Shown here one piece after another: positions 1-8,435 of a DNA stretch of 64,000 bases; position 1 is the stretch's first letter, and each line of letters opens with the position of its first letter. The notes under the pieces were generated by a model. The model was not told the DNA's origin. It did no database searches and worked only from the letters and a program-made list of their open reading frames with translations. The translations under genes were made by a program, and so were the position numbers. Origin of the DNA: a virus. The stretch covers positions 1 through 64,000 of the IMG/VR virus record IMGVR_UViG_3300021440_000015; one strand, given 5' to 3'.

Positions 1-1
1 G

Positions 2-547
2 ATAGACTGGGTGATGGCTAACAGATATGAAGCTGTAACTGAAATAGAAATCAGAAACAGCTCGCCTGTTGAAAAAGTAGTTACGTTTGATAAATTGTTG
101 TTTGCTTTAGATCAGCTTAACTTCAATGGGGTCACTTGGACTTATAGTAAAACTATAATGTCTAATGATGACAACTTGAATGTTTCTATCTCTTGCACCA
201 ATATACCAGACGGTACCAATCTCTTCTGGACCATAGAACACGTTACGACAGATGCTTCTGATTTTAACATGTTGTCTGGCCCTCTAGGTATTACAGCAGG
301 CAGAGCTTCTTTTAACGTATCTTTAAGACCCGGTTTTGAAGGCGAGCAAGAAGAAAGGTTTAGAATCTTATTGCGTAAACAAAGTGTTACTGGACCTGTG
401 TTGGCTAAGTCCACCATTATTACAGTGCGTTCTTTTGTTGAAACAGATGAGATCGCAGCCATGATGGCTTGTTGCTTGATGAGCCCCAACATCGCCATTA
501 CGCCCGAAACGATGTTTATCGTCGGACATAACGAATGGTCTAACTGA
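2..547 (+). CDS. Fibre-associated structural protein, 5'-truncated
   Basis: The frame is open back to the window edge and no ribosome site precedes the first start codons (GTG 11, ATG 14), so this is probably the C-terminal part of a longer gene. About 180 residues are visible. They are beta-rich; the stretch around 'EERFRILLRKQSV' resembles Calx-beta or fibronectin-like segments seen in the large fibre gene at 36697-40128. The gene lies 10 nt before a co-directional fibre gene, so a tail or fibre role is inferred. No enzymatic motif is seen. Confidence 0.6.
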   Translation: MDWVMANRYEAVTEIEIRNSSPVEKVVTFDKLLFALDQLNFNGVTWTYSKTIMSNDDNLNVSISCTNIPDGTNLFWTIEHVTTDASDFNMLSGPLGITAGRASFNVSLRPGFEGEQEERFRILLRKQSVTGPVLAKSTIITVRSFVETDEIAAMMACCLMSPNIAITPETMFIVGHNEWSN

Positions 548-557
548 GGTAAGTGTC

Positions 558-2516
558 ATGGGAATGAAACGCAACATCTTAAGAGCTGGTTTGGATTTTG
601 ATCCAGGTGTAACAGTAGGTATCGACTTAGGTGGTACTGATGCATCTACAGCTCCTAATGCGTTGATCAAATTGGGTGGTGTGCCTCTATCTGAAATAGA
701 CAACATCAACAAACCTATACGTTTGGACAACGCTGGTAATTTACCTAGTCATCTTTTACCTCTTTATTTGTTATCTGTAAGTGTTAAAGGTCCAAGAAGT
801 GTAGTCATTTCTTCTACCAATACTTACTTAATAACAGACTATAGCAGTGATAAAGACTATACAGTCACAGCCCCTACAGGTACTGTGACTTTAAATACAA
901 CCACCAATCCAGGTGAGATAACTTATATAGCTCCTGGTACAGTGGGTCAAGCTGGTTTTTTAATTAACGGTAGGGCTATAGATGTTACTGTTAAAGCCAG
1001 TGGTAGCAATGCAGTTATACAACCTCAGCTATTGGCTCCTCAAATGGGTACTGGTAGCTTAGGTCCTGGTGTTACATTCTATTCTTCTCCTTTTGAAGTA
1101 GATAGCGGCACTGGCGCACATGCTCAATCTGATTGGGAAGTGGCCACGAACTCTAACTTTAGTTTGGCTAACATAGTAGCTTCATCCTACAACTCTAACA
1201 GTAACTTAACCAGCTTTAGTGCAAGCTTAATAGCAAACACAGACTTCTGGGTAAGAGTAAGATATAAAGCTTCTGGTTACACAGACAGCATTTGGTCAAG
1301 ACCTGTACAATTCAGAACCAAAGATAGCTATCTACCTACTGTAGAGATACAAGCTTACATGGCTGAAGACAGAAGTAGAGTATCCGTTGCTGTATCTGAT
1401 AATGGTAACACTGTTGTATTCGGTAACTTTGCAGATACCAGCAATGGTTTTGACGCTGGTGCTGTTTTGATCTATACCAAGTCTGGCAGTAACTGGATAC
1501 AGTCTTCTAAGTTATTGGCTGGTGACGGTGGTGCTTACGATATGTTTGGTCATACCGTAGCTATCTCTGGAGATGGTAATACCATAGCTGTGGGATGTCC
1601 TTATGACAATAACAGCAGTGGATCTGTTTACATCTTTGCAAGATCAGGAACCAACTGGAATCAACAAGCTAAGTTAACATTTAGTGAATCTCAGGTAGGT
1701 AGTTATTTTGGTTGGTCTTTAGATCTATCAGAAAATGGATCTGTATTAGCAGCTGGTGCGCCTGGTCAGACACATACTTCTTCCGGTGCTTTGAGAATAG
1801 GCGCTTGCGTTATGTACAAACGCACAGGTTCCTCTTGGCAAGAACAGATTAAACTGTTGCCTAATAGCGTAATAGCCGCAAGTCCACCTTTCTCAGCTGG
1901 TCAATCAGTTGCTGTATCAGGGGATGGTTTAAGAGTCATCTTTGGATCTTCAGGTGAAACTAACGATAGCATTCAACAGTCTGGCGCTGCTTATGTCTAT
2001 GTAGCTAGTGCCTCATCCTGGTTGCTGGAGCAAAGAATTTCCCCTGCTGCTGCTGAGAATATTTCCAGAGGAAGTTTTGGTTCGTGTGTGGAGATAAACA
2101 GCGATGGAAGCATCATGTTTGTATCTGCAACAGGTCAGCCCTTTACTGAGAGTTCAGCCCCTTTGAGATTTGGTGCTGTGTATAACTACGTGAGATCTGG
2201 TTCTAGCTGGAGTGTGTCTAACAAGATACAAGCTTCTGATGGTCTGATGAGTAACCTGTTTGGGTTATCCATGAAAACCAACTTTGAAGGCAATGTTTTG
2301 ATTGTGGGTGCTCCTAAGCAAAGTATACCTTCCATGTTTGAATGTGGTGAAGCTTATATCTTTAGTAAGGTAGGGGTTTCTTGGATAGAACGCAATCGTT
2401 TATTCGCAAGTGACAAAGCTGCCAATAAACAATTTGGTACTTCTGTTTCTCTTTCGGGCGATAGTGTGGTAGCACCTATAGCGTCTAAAAACAGCAAAGC
2501 TTATATCTTTGCTTAA
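558..2516 (+). CDS. Tail fibre protein with FG-GAP-like beta-propeller
   Basis: 652 residues, ATG at 558 preceded by GAGG. The N-terminal ~150 residues (GGTDASTAPNALIKLGGV..., then a 'YTVTAPTGTV...ITYIAPG' beta domain) match the N-termini of the fibre proteins at 42486 and 36697, so this is probably the shared virion-attachment part. Residues ~155-255 form a fibronectin-like domain (FWVRVRYKASGYTDSIWSRPVQF). From ~265 to the end at least five repeats carry VAVSxxGxxxxxG...GAVLIYTKSGSNW, the FG-GAP/integrin-alpha propeller signature. A propeller at a fibre tip suggests receptor or glycan binding (inference). Followed by a fibre-assembly chaperone. Confidence 0.8.
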   Translation: MGMKRNILRAGLDFDPGVTVGIDLGGTDASTAPNALIKLGGVPLSEIDNINKPIRLDNAGNLPSHLLPLYLLSVSVKGPRSVVISSTNTYLITDYSSDKDYTVTAPTGTVTLNTTTNPGEITYIAPGTVGQAGFLINGRAIDVTVKASGSNAVIQPQLLAPQMGTGSLGPGVTFYSSPFEVDSGTGAHAQSDWEVATNSNFSLANIVASSYNSNSNLTSFSASLIANTDFWVRVRYKASGYTDSIWSRPVQFRTKDSYLPTVEIQAYMAEDRSRVSVAVSDNGNTVVFGNFADTSNGFDAGAVLIYTKSGSNWIQSSKLLAGDGGAYDMFGHTVAISGDGNTIAVGCPYDNNSSGSVYIFARSGTNWNQQAKLTFSESQVGSYFGWSLDLSENGSVLAAGAPGQTHTSSGALRIGACVMYKRTGSSWQEQIKLLPNSVIAASPPFSAGQSVAVSGDGLRVIFGSSGETNDSIQQSGAAYVYVASASSWLLEQRISPAAAENISRGSFGSCVEINSDGSIMFVSATGQPFTESSAPLRFGAVYNYVRSGSSWSVSNKIQASDGLMSNLFGLSMKTNFEGNVLIVGAPKQSIPSMFECGEAYIFSKVGVSWIERNRLFASDKAANKQFGTSVSLSGDSVVAPIASKNSKAYIFA

Positions 2517-2551
2517 AGTAACTCATTAACTTTCTCCAAAAGGATTTTCAA

Positions 2552-3205
2552 ATGGAACAAACCGTTTACGCTCGTGTCGATAACGACAAAATCATCGAGT
2601 ATCCCGTGTATGAAATGCACATCCGCAATCGTGCCCATCCTTTCGACTGGTATAAAAAGGTGGTTAAGCCTGTCCGTCCTGTAACCACTATCTATCAATA
2701 CGTCAAAGAAACTTTGAAGTTGGCTGGTGATACGGTGGCTGTGGAGTACACCGTGGTAGATCATGGTTTAGAACATCTGTTCTCCATGATGTATAACCGC
2801 AGTGATCGGGTGCCAGGTCCTTTGGACGGTACCAGTTTTGGTATGGCTTTGCCTGTCACTGGTTCTCCTGTAGCTCCTGTGGCTGATCAGTTTATCTCTA
2901 CAGCTCCTGAAGGCTATATGGATGCACTGACTGCTGCTGTGGATAAGCATGTTTCTGGTATCCTGAATGACTTTGCTAAATCCAGCGGTTTTGATAGTGT
3001 CGTTTCTCTGGTGAGTTATAAAGACTCTACAGTTCCAGAATGGGCAAGTATGGCTAATGACTTTATTGTTCTTCGTGATCTGATGTGGACCACCTGCATC
3101 ACTATGCAGAATGAGTTGCGTGCTGGTGCTAAGCCTGTGCCTAAGACTCTGCTTGAGTTTGCAACCATGCTTCCTGAACTGAAGTATTCAACCCAAGCAG
3201 CTTAA
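2552..3205 (+). CDS. Tail fibre assembly chaperone, DUF4376-like
   Basis: 217 residues, ATG after AAAAGGA. The C-terminal ~80 residues (FDSVVSLVSYKDS... ASMANDFIVLRDLMW ... KPVPKTLLEFATMLPEL) fit the DUF4376 pattern: an alpha-helical domain common at the ends of phage fibre-assembly proteins, with conserved W and 'P..LPEL' tail. It sits 35 nt behind a fibre gene, the usual place for a dedicated chaperone. The N-terminal half is beta-rich and not recognised. The chaperone role is inferred from family and position. Confidence 0.65.
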   Translation: MEQTVYARVDNDKIIEYPVYEMHIRNRAHPFDWYKKVVKPVRPVTTIYQYVKETLKLAGDTVAVEYTVVDHGLEHLFSMMYNRSDRVPGPLDGTSFGMALPVTGSPVAPVADQFISTAPEGYMDALTAAVDKHVSGILNDFAKSSGFDSVVSLVSYKDSTVPEWASMANDFIVLRDLMWTTCITMQNELRAGAKPVPKTLLEFATMLPELKYSTQAA

Positions 3206-3214
3206 TCTTAAACC

Positions 3215-3577
3215 ATGATCGGTTTATTTAAGAAACCTAAAGTCAAGAAGGAACCTTCTATGCGTTTTCGTCATTACTACATGGGTGTGGGTTCTTTACT
3301 GGTATTGGCTATTTGGATGCTGACAGATCCTGATCTGGGTATCCTTGGTAACCTGCCTTTTGGTGGATCTACTTTAGCTACTATCGTAATTACCCTCAAG
3401 GTTATCGTATACGTAGCCATCCTGCATCTTTCACGCAAAGCTCTTTTCGATTACATCGACATGGAGCGAGTGTTTAAGAAAGCTATCACGACAGCAGATG
3501 GATCTGGTAAAATCGCTATAGCGATGAGTGTCGTATGTTTAGCTATCGCCATCCTTATCTTCGCAGCGGTGCATTGA
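3215..3577 (+). CDS. Small membrane protein, candidate holin
   Basis: 120 residues. A basic N-terminus (FKKPKVKKE) is followed by three hydrophobic segments near residues 25-36, 55-72 and 97-117. The stop codon overlaps the ATG of the exported lytic enzyme (TGATG at 3575-3579), so the two are translationally coupled. Holin next to endolysin is the simplest reading, but no holin family signature is recognised. It could instead be another inner-membrane accessory protein. Confidence 0.5.
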   Translation: MIGLFKKPKVKKEPSMRFRHYYMGVGSLLVLAIWMLTDPDLGILGNLPFGGSTLATIVITLKVIVYVAILHLSRKALFDYIDMERVFKKAITTADGSGKIAIAMSVVCLAIAILIFAAVH

Positions 3578-4266
3578 TGGGATTAGGGCTGACTCTCACC
3601 ATGACGTCAGCCCTTGCCTTTTCTCAGAGTCTTTACATCCCTGAACAAGCCAAACAGTATTTCCCTGTTGTAAAAGAACAAGCTACTCTCTATATGCCTG
3701 GATTTAAACCCCAAGCATATTTCGGCGCTCTTATAGAACATGAAAGCTGCATAAGCTTAAAACACAGTAAATGTTGGAATCCAGCTTCTCGTCTTAAAAC
3801 AGACAGAGAAGAAGGAGCAGGTTTAGGCCAAATCACCAAAGCCTATAATCAAGATGGATCTGTCAGATTCGATCTGTTATCAGAAATGAGAACCAGACAT
3901 AGTGATCTGAAAGAGCTGAGTTGGTCTAACGTATATCAAAGACCTGATCTACAGATCAGAGCTATGGTGTTGTTAACTAAGACTAACTTTAGCAAGCTGT
4001 CTATGATACCTGACAACATGGATCGTATAGCCATGGCTGATGCTGCTTACAATGGCGGTATCGGTGGGTTGTTCAATGAGCGTAGAGCTTGTGGATTGGC
4101 TAAGGGTTGTGATTCTACCAAGTGGTTCAACAACGTAGAGAACTATTGTTTAAAAAGCAAGAAAACTTTATACGGACTAAGATCTGCTTGTGATATCAAT
4201 AGACACCACGTACATGATGTTTTACAACTTAAGCTACCTAAGTACAAGATAGCTTTTCAAGAATAA
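3577..4266 (+). CDS. Exported lysozyme/transglycosylase-like endolysin
   Basis: Start placed at ATG 3577, overlapping the preceding stop, because the protein then begins with a clean hydrophobic signal (MGLGLTLTMTSALAFS). 229 residues. 'YFGALIEHESCIS' followed by 'GAGLGQITKAYNQDG' and 'DAAYNGGIGG' reproduces the spacing of the lytic-transglycosylase/lysozyme fold: catalytic Glu, GLxQ segment, AYNxG segment. Several paired Cys suit a periplasmic protein. It should cut peptidoglycan at lysis or entry. A perfect palindromic terminator follows directly. Confidence 0.7.
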   Translation: MGLGLTLTMTSALAFSQSLYIPEQAKQYFPVVKEQATLYMPGFKPQAYFGALIEHESCISLKHSKCWNPASRLKTDREEGAGLGQITKAYNQDGSVRFDLLSEMRTRHSDLKELSWSNVYQRPDLQIRAMVLLTKTNFSKLSMIPDNMDRIAMADAAYNGGIGGLFNERRACGLAKGCDSTKWFNNVENYCLKSKKTLYGLRSACDINRHHVHDVLQLKLPKYKIAFQE

Positions 4267-4304
4267 GAGATATCCTACCCCTAGGGGTAGGATATCTCTT
4301 TTAT
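4267..4304 (+). terminator. Palindromic terminator after lytic gene
   Basis: A perfect 32-nt inverted repeat (4267-4298, arm GAGATATCCTACCCCT) directly follows the stop codon and is trailed by TTTTAT. It isolates the next cassette from upstream transcription. Confidence 0.85.
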
Positions 4305-4307
4305 CCC

Positions 4308-4342
4308 TTAGAGAATATTTCAATCACATAAACTTAACTTGA
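4308..4342 (+). promoter_or_regulatory. Cassette promoter 1
   Basis: -35-like TTAGAG (4308-4313), 15 nt, then TAAACT (4329-4334) and TTAACTTGA. It is the most divergent of seven copies but keeps spacing and the TCACATA.ACTTAACTTGA block. The transcript should begin near TTGA, just before the leader structure (inference). Confidence 0.7.
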
Positions 4343-4349
4343 GATATCG

Positions 4350-4385
4350 CTAGTGGTTTAAGTTACACATCTGTAACACTGCTGG
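4350..4385 (+). promoter_or_regulatory. Structured leader of cassette 1
   Basis: Outer stem CTAGTGGT (4350-4357) with ACTGCTGG (4378-4385), partly by G-U pairs; inner stem GTTAC/GTAAC (4362-4366, 4373-4377) with loop ACATCT; TTAA between the stems. The ribosome site AAAGAGAT follows. The same fold occurs in six other cassettes with different stem bases. Confidence 0.75.
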
Positions 4386-4399
4386 TTAAAGAGATACTC

Positions 4400-4729
4400 A
4401 TGGCAATCAAAGTTTGCAACGCTTTCAGTCTCAGCATGGTGTCGGCGCTCGTCGCCGACATCAAAGTGATCCAAATCACCCCGGCTGAAGTCAAGGAGTT
4501 TTTGGAGGTAGGGGTGGAAAGCTGTGTCGGTCACGCCGACACAGCCAATGTGTTCAGCCAGCAGCTGGGGGTGCAAATCCCCGCTGCTCGTGCGACAGTT
4601 AGTCTCGCCGATGGCGAGATGATTCTGGTGGGCCAGTACTCTGGTCCACGGCTCCCAGAGGGGGCGACATCGCTGCCCGAAGGGGCAAACATCAAATGGG
4701 TAGTCTTGCTCGTGCGATATCCGGTGTGA
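4400..4729 (+). CDS. AcrIII-1-type viral ring nuclease (DUF1874), copy 1
   Basis: 109 residues. N-terminal 'VCNAFSLSM', central 'SCVGHADTANVF', and C-terminal 'VGQYSGPRLPEG...IKW' are the DUF1874 hallmarks. This family includes AcrIII-1, which degrades cyclic tetra-adenylate and so switches off type III CRISPR effectors. His45 and Glu87 sit where the catalytic His and Glu of archaeal virus members lie. A paralogue is at 21153. The coding DNA is tiled with perfect hairpins (for example 4440-4460 and 4521-4545). It has its own promoter, leader and terminator. Alternative: a ring nuclease with another cyclic-nucleotide substrate. Confidence 0.85.
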   Translation: MAIKVCNAFSLSMVSALVADIKVIQITPAEVKEFLEVGVESCVGHADTANVFSQQLGVQIPAARATVSLADGEMILVGQYSGPRLPEGATSLPEGANIKWVVLLVRYPV

Positions 4730-4736
4730 GAACCGT

Positions 4737-4809
4737 ACCATACTGAAAAAGTTCTTCAGTATGGTAAATAACACTCTTAGCCTGTTATGGCTAAGAGTGT
4801 TATTTTTTT
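4737..4809 (+). terminator. Double hairpin terminator of cassette 1
   Basis: First hairpin 4737-4765 (arm ACCATACTGAA), then a 16-bp stem 4767-4804 (arm AATAACACTCTTAGCC) followed by a T run. Confidence 0.9.
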
Positions 4810-4846
4810 ATTCACAGCTTTCATTTTTTGATTATGGAAAACAATT

Positions 4847-5308
4847 ATGTCAAATTTTGAAATTGATTTTGAGATGATGCGGAAGTATGACACTGTACTT
4901 CTACCTATTGAAAAAGGTGTCAAATATTACTTTCCTGAGAACAACATTATCCTCTACCCAAGTATACTTTTTGTATTTGGTTCTAACCTAGCTGGTAGAC
5001 ATGGTAAAGGTGCTGCTCTTAAAGCTGCTACAGACTATGGAGCTATCTACGGTGTGGGTGAGGGCAGAATGGGTAACTGTTATGCCTTACCTACTAAGTC
5101 GCATATGCTGCAACCTCTACCTCTAGAAGAAATAGAGAAAAGAGTAGAGACCTTTAGAATAGTAACCACTATACTCAAAGACAAAACTTTTTTTGTCACA
5201 GCGGTAGGTACAGGGTTAGCTGGATATAAGCATGAGCAGATAGCTCCTATGTTTAAAGGCATAGAGAGATGTTGGATGCCTTATGAGTGGAAACGTTTTT
5301 TAACCTAA
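4847..5308 (+). CDS. Macro-domain-like protein
   Basis: 153 residues. 'ILFVFGSNLAGRHGKGAALKA' near residues 40-60, 'GRMGNCYALPTK', 'PLPLEEIEKRVETF' and 'FFVTAVGTGLAGYKHEQIAPMF' match a phage/bacterial macro-domain-like family whose glycine-rich loops bind ADP-ribose-type ligands. It may hydrolyse or sense ADP-ribose or related signals, which would make it a candidate counter-defence or NAD-metabolism enzyme (inference). It stands directly behind the first ring-nuclease cassette and before coiled-coil membrane proteins. Confidence 0.6.
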   Translation: MSNFEIDFEMMRKYDTVLLPIEKGVKYYFPENNIILYPSILFVFGSNLAGRHGKGAALKAATDYGAIYGVGEGRMGNCYALPTKSHMLQPLPLEEIEKRVETFRIVTTILKDKTFFVTAVGTGLAGYKHEQIAPMFKGIERCWMPYEWKRFLT

Positions 5309-5318
5309 GGAACCGATC

Positions 5319-5606
5319 ATGGAAAACCTCATTATTGAAGAAGCAAACGGCAACACCACAACTAAACCTTTAGCAGCTAGTAAAGAAGAATTGAATAAAG
5401 CTATCACAGATCTGGAGTTGAAGCTGACGATCCTGCAAACCAACGCATCGACTGTTGAAGCAGGGACCGACTTCAAACTAGAATCATTGAGCAACAGCAT
5501 TTACGCTCTTCAGGAACAGCTGGATAAGACCAGAAGAATGTTTGTTGTATTGTCAGTGGTAACTTTCATCGCAGTAGCTCTTGTCGTCAATCTTTACTTC
5601 AATTAA
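5319..5606 (+). CDS. Tail-anchored coiled-coil membrane protein
   Basis: 95 residues, ATG after TAAGGA. An acidic coiled-coil (residues ~20-70) is followed by a basic KTRR and a single C-terminal transmembrane helix (MFVVLSVVTFIAVALVVNLYF). It has the same architecture as the next gene, suggesting a paired membrane complex. Function unknown. Confidence 0.6.
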   Translation: MENLIIEEANGNTTTKPLAASKEELNKAITDLELKLTILQTNASTVEAGTDFKLESLSNSIYALQEQLDKTRRMFVVLSVVTFIAVALVVNLYFN

Positions 5607-5608
5607 CT

Positions 5609-5932
5609 ATGTCTAGACACCATCGTTATAAAACTGACATGAATGTGGATGTAACAGCTCTACAAAGATCTATGGCTGGTCTTAAAGCTGCTGTTAGTAA
5701 AGATAACAAACGTATAGACGCAAGAATCAATCAGAGTTACAAGAAAATAGATATCCTGACATCGGACATCACTGAACTTGAATCTCAGATCATTGATCTT
5801 AATCAGCTTTTGGATCTTAAAGATGACATAAGTTATCTGCTAGATCAAAGAGAGAAAATGATTTACTGGCTGATGTTGTTGTCTTGGATAGTCATCAGTC
5901 TTGGTTCTTACATCATCTTTAAAAACATATAA
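5609..5932 (+). CDS. Tail-anchored coiled-coil membrane protein
   Basis: 107 residues starting 3 nt after the previous stop. Basic N-terminus, coiled-coil around residues 20-80 (heptads with I/L), then a C-terminal transmembrane helix (MIYWLMLLSWIVISLGSYIIF). Not recognised. With 5319-5606 it may form a hetero-oligomer at the host membrane. Confidence 0.6.
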   Translation: MSRHHRYKTDMNVDVTALQRSMAGLKAAVSKDNKRIDARINQSYKKIDILTSDITELESQIIDLNQLLDLKDDISYLLDQREKMIYWLMLLSWIVISLGSYIIFKNI

Positions 5933-5938
5933 ACCACC

Positions 5939-7387
5939 ATGAAGCCTTATATAGAACTCCTCAAGGACATCCGTGATAATGGACATGATCACCCTGATCG
6001 CACTGGAGTAGGTCGTCGATCTATTTTCGGTAGACAAGTCCGATTCAACATGAACGATGGTTTTCCTTTGGTCACTACTCGTAAGATCTTCTTTCGAGGT
6101 ATGAAAGAAGAATTGCTTTGGTTTATCGCTGGTGAGATTGACAACACTTTGCTGAATGAAGCAAATGTGCATATCTGGGATAACTGGGCTGTCACTGAAA
6201 AAACAGTGGATAAGTTCATGGAATACTTCTTGTCTAAGTTTGAATCAGAAGAAGATCGTCAGAGTATGGCCAGTAATGAAATACTCATGGCTAAACTTCG
6301 TGAACAGATCAGTGAGCGTATCGGATCTATCGGTCCTTTGTACGGTTTTAACTGGCGCCATGCCCCTGCTGATGAGATGAGTAACATCCACCAACTTCTC
6401 AGAAACAAACCACCTATCGAAGACATTCCTTCTGATAAAGTAGAAGCTTTTAAAGAAGCTTATAAAGAATATCTTGCTTTTAAAGAAGCGGAAGGTGATG
6501 GAACAGATCCTGTTACAGAGATTGAGTTCATTCAGAAGACTTATGTCTCTAAGGTAGATCAGTTAGGTATTCTTTTGGCTGAACTGAAGAACAATCCTTA
6601 TTCTTCGCGTCTTGTGGTAAGCTCATGGTTACCACAATTCATTCCTGACAATAAGATCTCTCCTGATTTGAATGTATTGTTGGGCGCGGGTGCTTTGGCA
6701 CCATGTCACGTTATGTTCCAATGCTTTGTACAACCTGCTCTCAATGAAGGCGGTAAGAAACGTTTGAACCTACTTATGTTCCAGCGTTAACAACTGAGCG
6801 CTGTGTAGATAGAAATATCTATTTGAAAATTCCTCTAATTGCTGGAAACCCTTGTTAGACTACTAAACCAAAGCGGAGTGTGAAAACACATACGTAACGT
6901 GTTTGAAAATTAGTAGGTAGAGACAATCAGCAGCTAAGCTCCTTTAAACTGGAGAAAGTTCAACGATCATCCCGTAAGGGAGTAGGATCTAGCAGATCCG
7001 AAACGGGGAACCCTTAACAGGTAAAGCTGAAGGTGGTGATATGATCTAATCTTTACAGAGATGTAAAGCCACAGTTAAAAACTGTGATTGTCGGTTGATA
7101 CACCTATAGGTGCTCCATACAACATAGCTCAGTATTCATTGCTATTGCATTTGATTGCTCGACATGTAGATATGGAACCTAATGAGTTCATTTGGTCTAC
7201 TGGAGATACGCACATCTACACAGACCAACTACATTTGATAGATGAACAGATCTCTCGTGAACCCAGACCTCTTCCACGACTTGTCTTTAAAACAGACGAG
7301 ACAGATATCTTTAAAATCAAATCCGAAGATATTGAACTGGAAGGATATGATCCACACCCACATATACCCTACCCGGTAGCTACCTAA
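5939..7387 (+). CDS. thyA: Thymidylate synthase, split by a group I intron
   Basis: Exon 1 is 5939-6787, the intron 6788-7090, exon 2 7091-7387, giving ~381 residues. It makes dTMP from dUMP with methylene-tetrahydrofolate. Exon 1 has 'DRTGVGRRSIFG', 'FPLVTTRKIFFRGMKEELLWF' and the active-site Cys in 'LAPCHVMFQ'; it ends at 'NLLMFQR'. Exon 2 opens with 'SVDTPIGAPYNIAQYS' and carries 'GDTHIYTDQLHL', 'SREPRPLP'. Joining restores the universal QRSxD...G.P.N motif. The protein is longer than E. coli ThyA (264) because of an insertion around 'DKVEAFKEAYKEYLAF'. DHFR follows 1 nt later, so the pair forms a folate/dTMP unit. Confidence 0.93.
6788..7090 (+). ncRNA. Group I intron in thymidylate synthase
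   Basis: 303 nt, no ORF. Exon end CAGCGT (6782-6787) pairs perfectly with the guide GCGCTG (6798-6803), placing the required U-G pair at the splice site. The core has 'ATTGCTGGAAACCC' (P4 side), 'AGTTCAACGATCA' (P7 5' side) and 'GATATGATCTAATC' (P7 3' side). It ends in G at 7090. The first intron codon is an in-frame TAA, so unspliced mRNA stops at once. The core shares a 41-nt identical block (6925-6965) with the helicase intron. T4 td is interrupted a few codons downstream of this site. Confidence 0.9.
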
Positions 7388-7388
7388 C

Positions 7389-7949
7389 ATGCCATCAGTA
7401 GAACTTATTTACGCTAGGGATGTAGACGGTCTTATAGGAATTGATGGTAAGATCCCTTGGAAACTGTCTGCTGATCTTAAACGTTTCAAAGAGAAAACTA
7501 TTTTTGAAACTGTCATGATGGGTAGGAAAACCTTTGACTCTATAGGTAAAACTCTACCCGATCGTGTAAATGCAGTAGTTACATCTAGGGATATTCCCAT
7601 AGATGAAAATGTAAACACCTTACTCACTTTTAAAGTAAATGATCCTGTTGAATACATCAAAGCCTTTAAGGCTTCAAAACCTATTGCCAATAGCCCCTAC
7701 ATGACTAAAGACTCTAAACTCTTTATCATAGGCGGTAGAGATTTGATTGTCAATGAAGGGTTTAAATATGCAGATGTTATACATCTGACACAAATCTATA
7801 AGAACCACCAACATCTTGTAGACATGTTTACGGATGCAGTCTATGTGCCTACCGTACCGCATGATCTTTTTAAACTGGAAAGTCAAACACCTATCTTCAC
7901 GGGTGAGGGCTTGTTAACATATAACTTCATCACCTATAGGAGAAGATGA
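7389..7949 (+). CDS. Dihydrofolate reductase
   Basis: 186 residues. 'LIGIDGKIPWKLSADLKRFKEKT', 'VMMGRKTFDSIG' and 'KLFIIGG' are the substrate, NADPH and structural motifs of DHFR. It regenerates tetrahydrofolate consumed by the adjacent thymidylate synthase, from which it is separated by one base. The late part, with YKNHQHLVDMF, is less conserved. Length is typical. Confidence 0.95.
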   Translation: MPSVELIYARDVDGLIGIDGKIPWKLSADLKRFKEKTIFETVMMGRKTFDSIGKTLPDRVNAVVTSRDIPIDENVNTLLTFKVNDPVEYIKAFKASKPIANSPYMTKDSKLFIIGGRDLIVNEGFKYADVIHLTQIYKNHQHLVDMFTDAVYVPTVPHDLFKLESQTPIFTGEGLLTYNFITYRRR

Positions 7950-7950
7950 A

Positions 7951-8349
7951 ATGGCTACCACAAAGAAAGCTGTTAAACCAGCTACCAAGAAACAGGTTAA
8001 TGAAACTGCTGTGATTAGTGAGGTTAGCAAAACTGCTGCTAAAACAACTCTCAAGAAAGCTGTGGTTAAAGCAGTTGCCAAATTAGAAGCAGCTGCTAAA
8101 GTTCCTAAGAAGATTGTCAATGTAGAAGTTATCAAGGCGCCCGCTCGAACGGCTAAAGACTTAGCTCGTAAACCAGTTAAAGTTAAATTAACTGTTAGCA
8201 AACCCCAAGCAGAAATAGTAGCATCACAGGCTATTTCTAAAACACCAGTAACTGTAGTGGTTAAAAGAGAACTACCATCTGAAAATGGAAGGATTTCTTT
8301 TAGTGAATTGATGCGTCGCGCTCATCAGAACAGCAACCCACCATTTTAA
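7951..8349 (+). CDS. Lys/Ala-rich basic protein, histone H1-like
   Basis: 132 residues, starting 1 nt after the DHFR stop. Residues 1-110 are dominated by Lys, Ala, Val and Thr (TTKKAVKPATKK, KTTLKKAVVKAVAK), like the tail of histone H1 or bacterial AlgP-type proteins; the last ~25 residues (GRISFSELMRRAHQNSN) differ and may be a docking peptide. DNA or RNA binding is likely from charge alone. Unknown otherwise. Not obviously a signal or membrane protein. Confidence 0.6.
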   Translation: MATTKKAVKPATKKQVNETAVISEVSKTAAKTTLKKAVVKAVAKLEAAAKVPKKIVNVEVIKAPARTAKDLARKPVKVKLTVSKPQAEIVASQAISKTPVTVVVKRELPSENGRISFSELMRRAHQNSNPPF

Positions 8350-8362
8350 ATAACAGCATAAT

Positions 8363-8392
8363 CCTATCTAGCTCCCTAGGGAGCTAGATAGG
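8363..8392. terminator. Palindrome between convergent genes
   Basis: Perfect 30-nt inverted repeat (arm CCTATCTAGCTCCCT) between the plus-strand basic protein and the minus-strand gene at 8436. There is no long T run on either side, so it is a weak or processing-type bidirectional terminator. Confidence 0.6.
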
Positions 8393-8435
8393 AGTCTATG
8401 TCTGAAAGGAAACTAAAGTATATTTACTTTTTTAT

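Noticed and set aside
7088-7387. Separate small gene starting at 7088
   Set aside because: It is exon 2 of thymidylate synthase; the joined protein restores conserved motifs and the upstream 303 nt is a group I intron.
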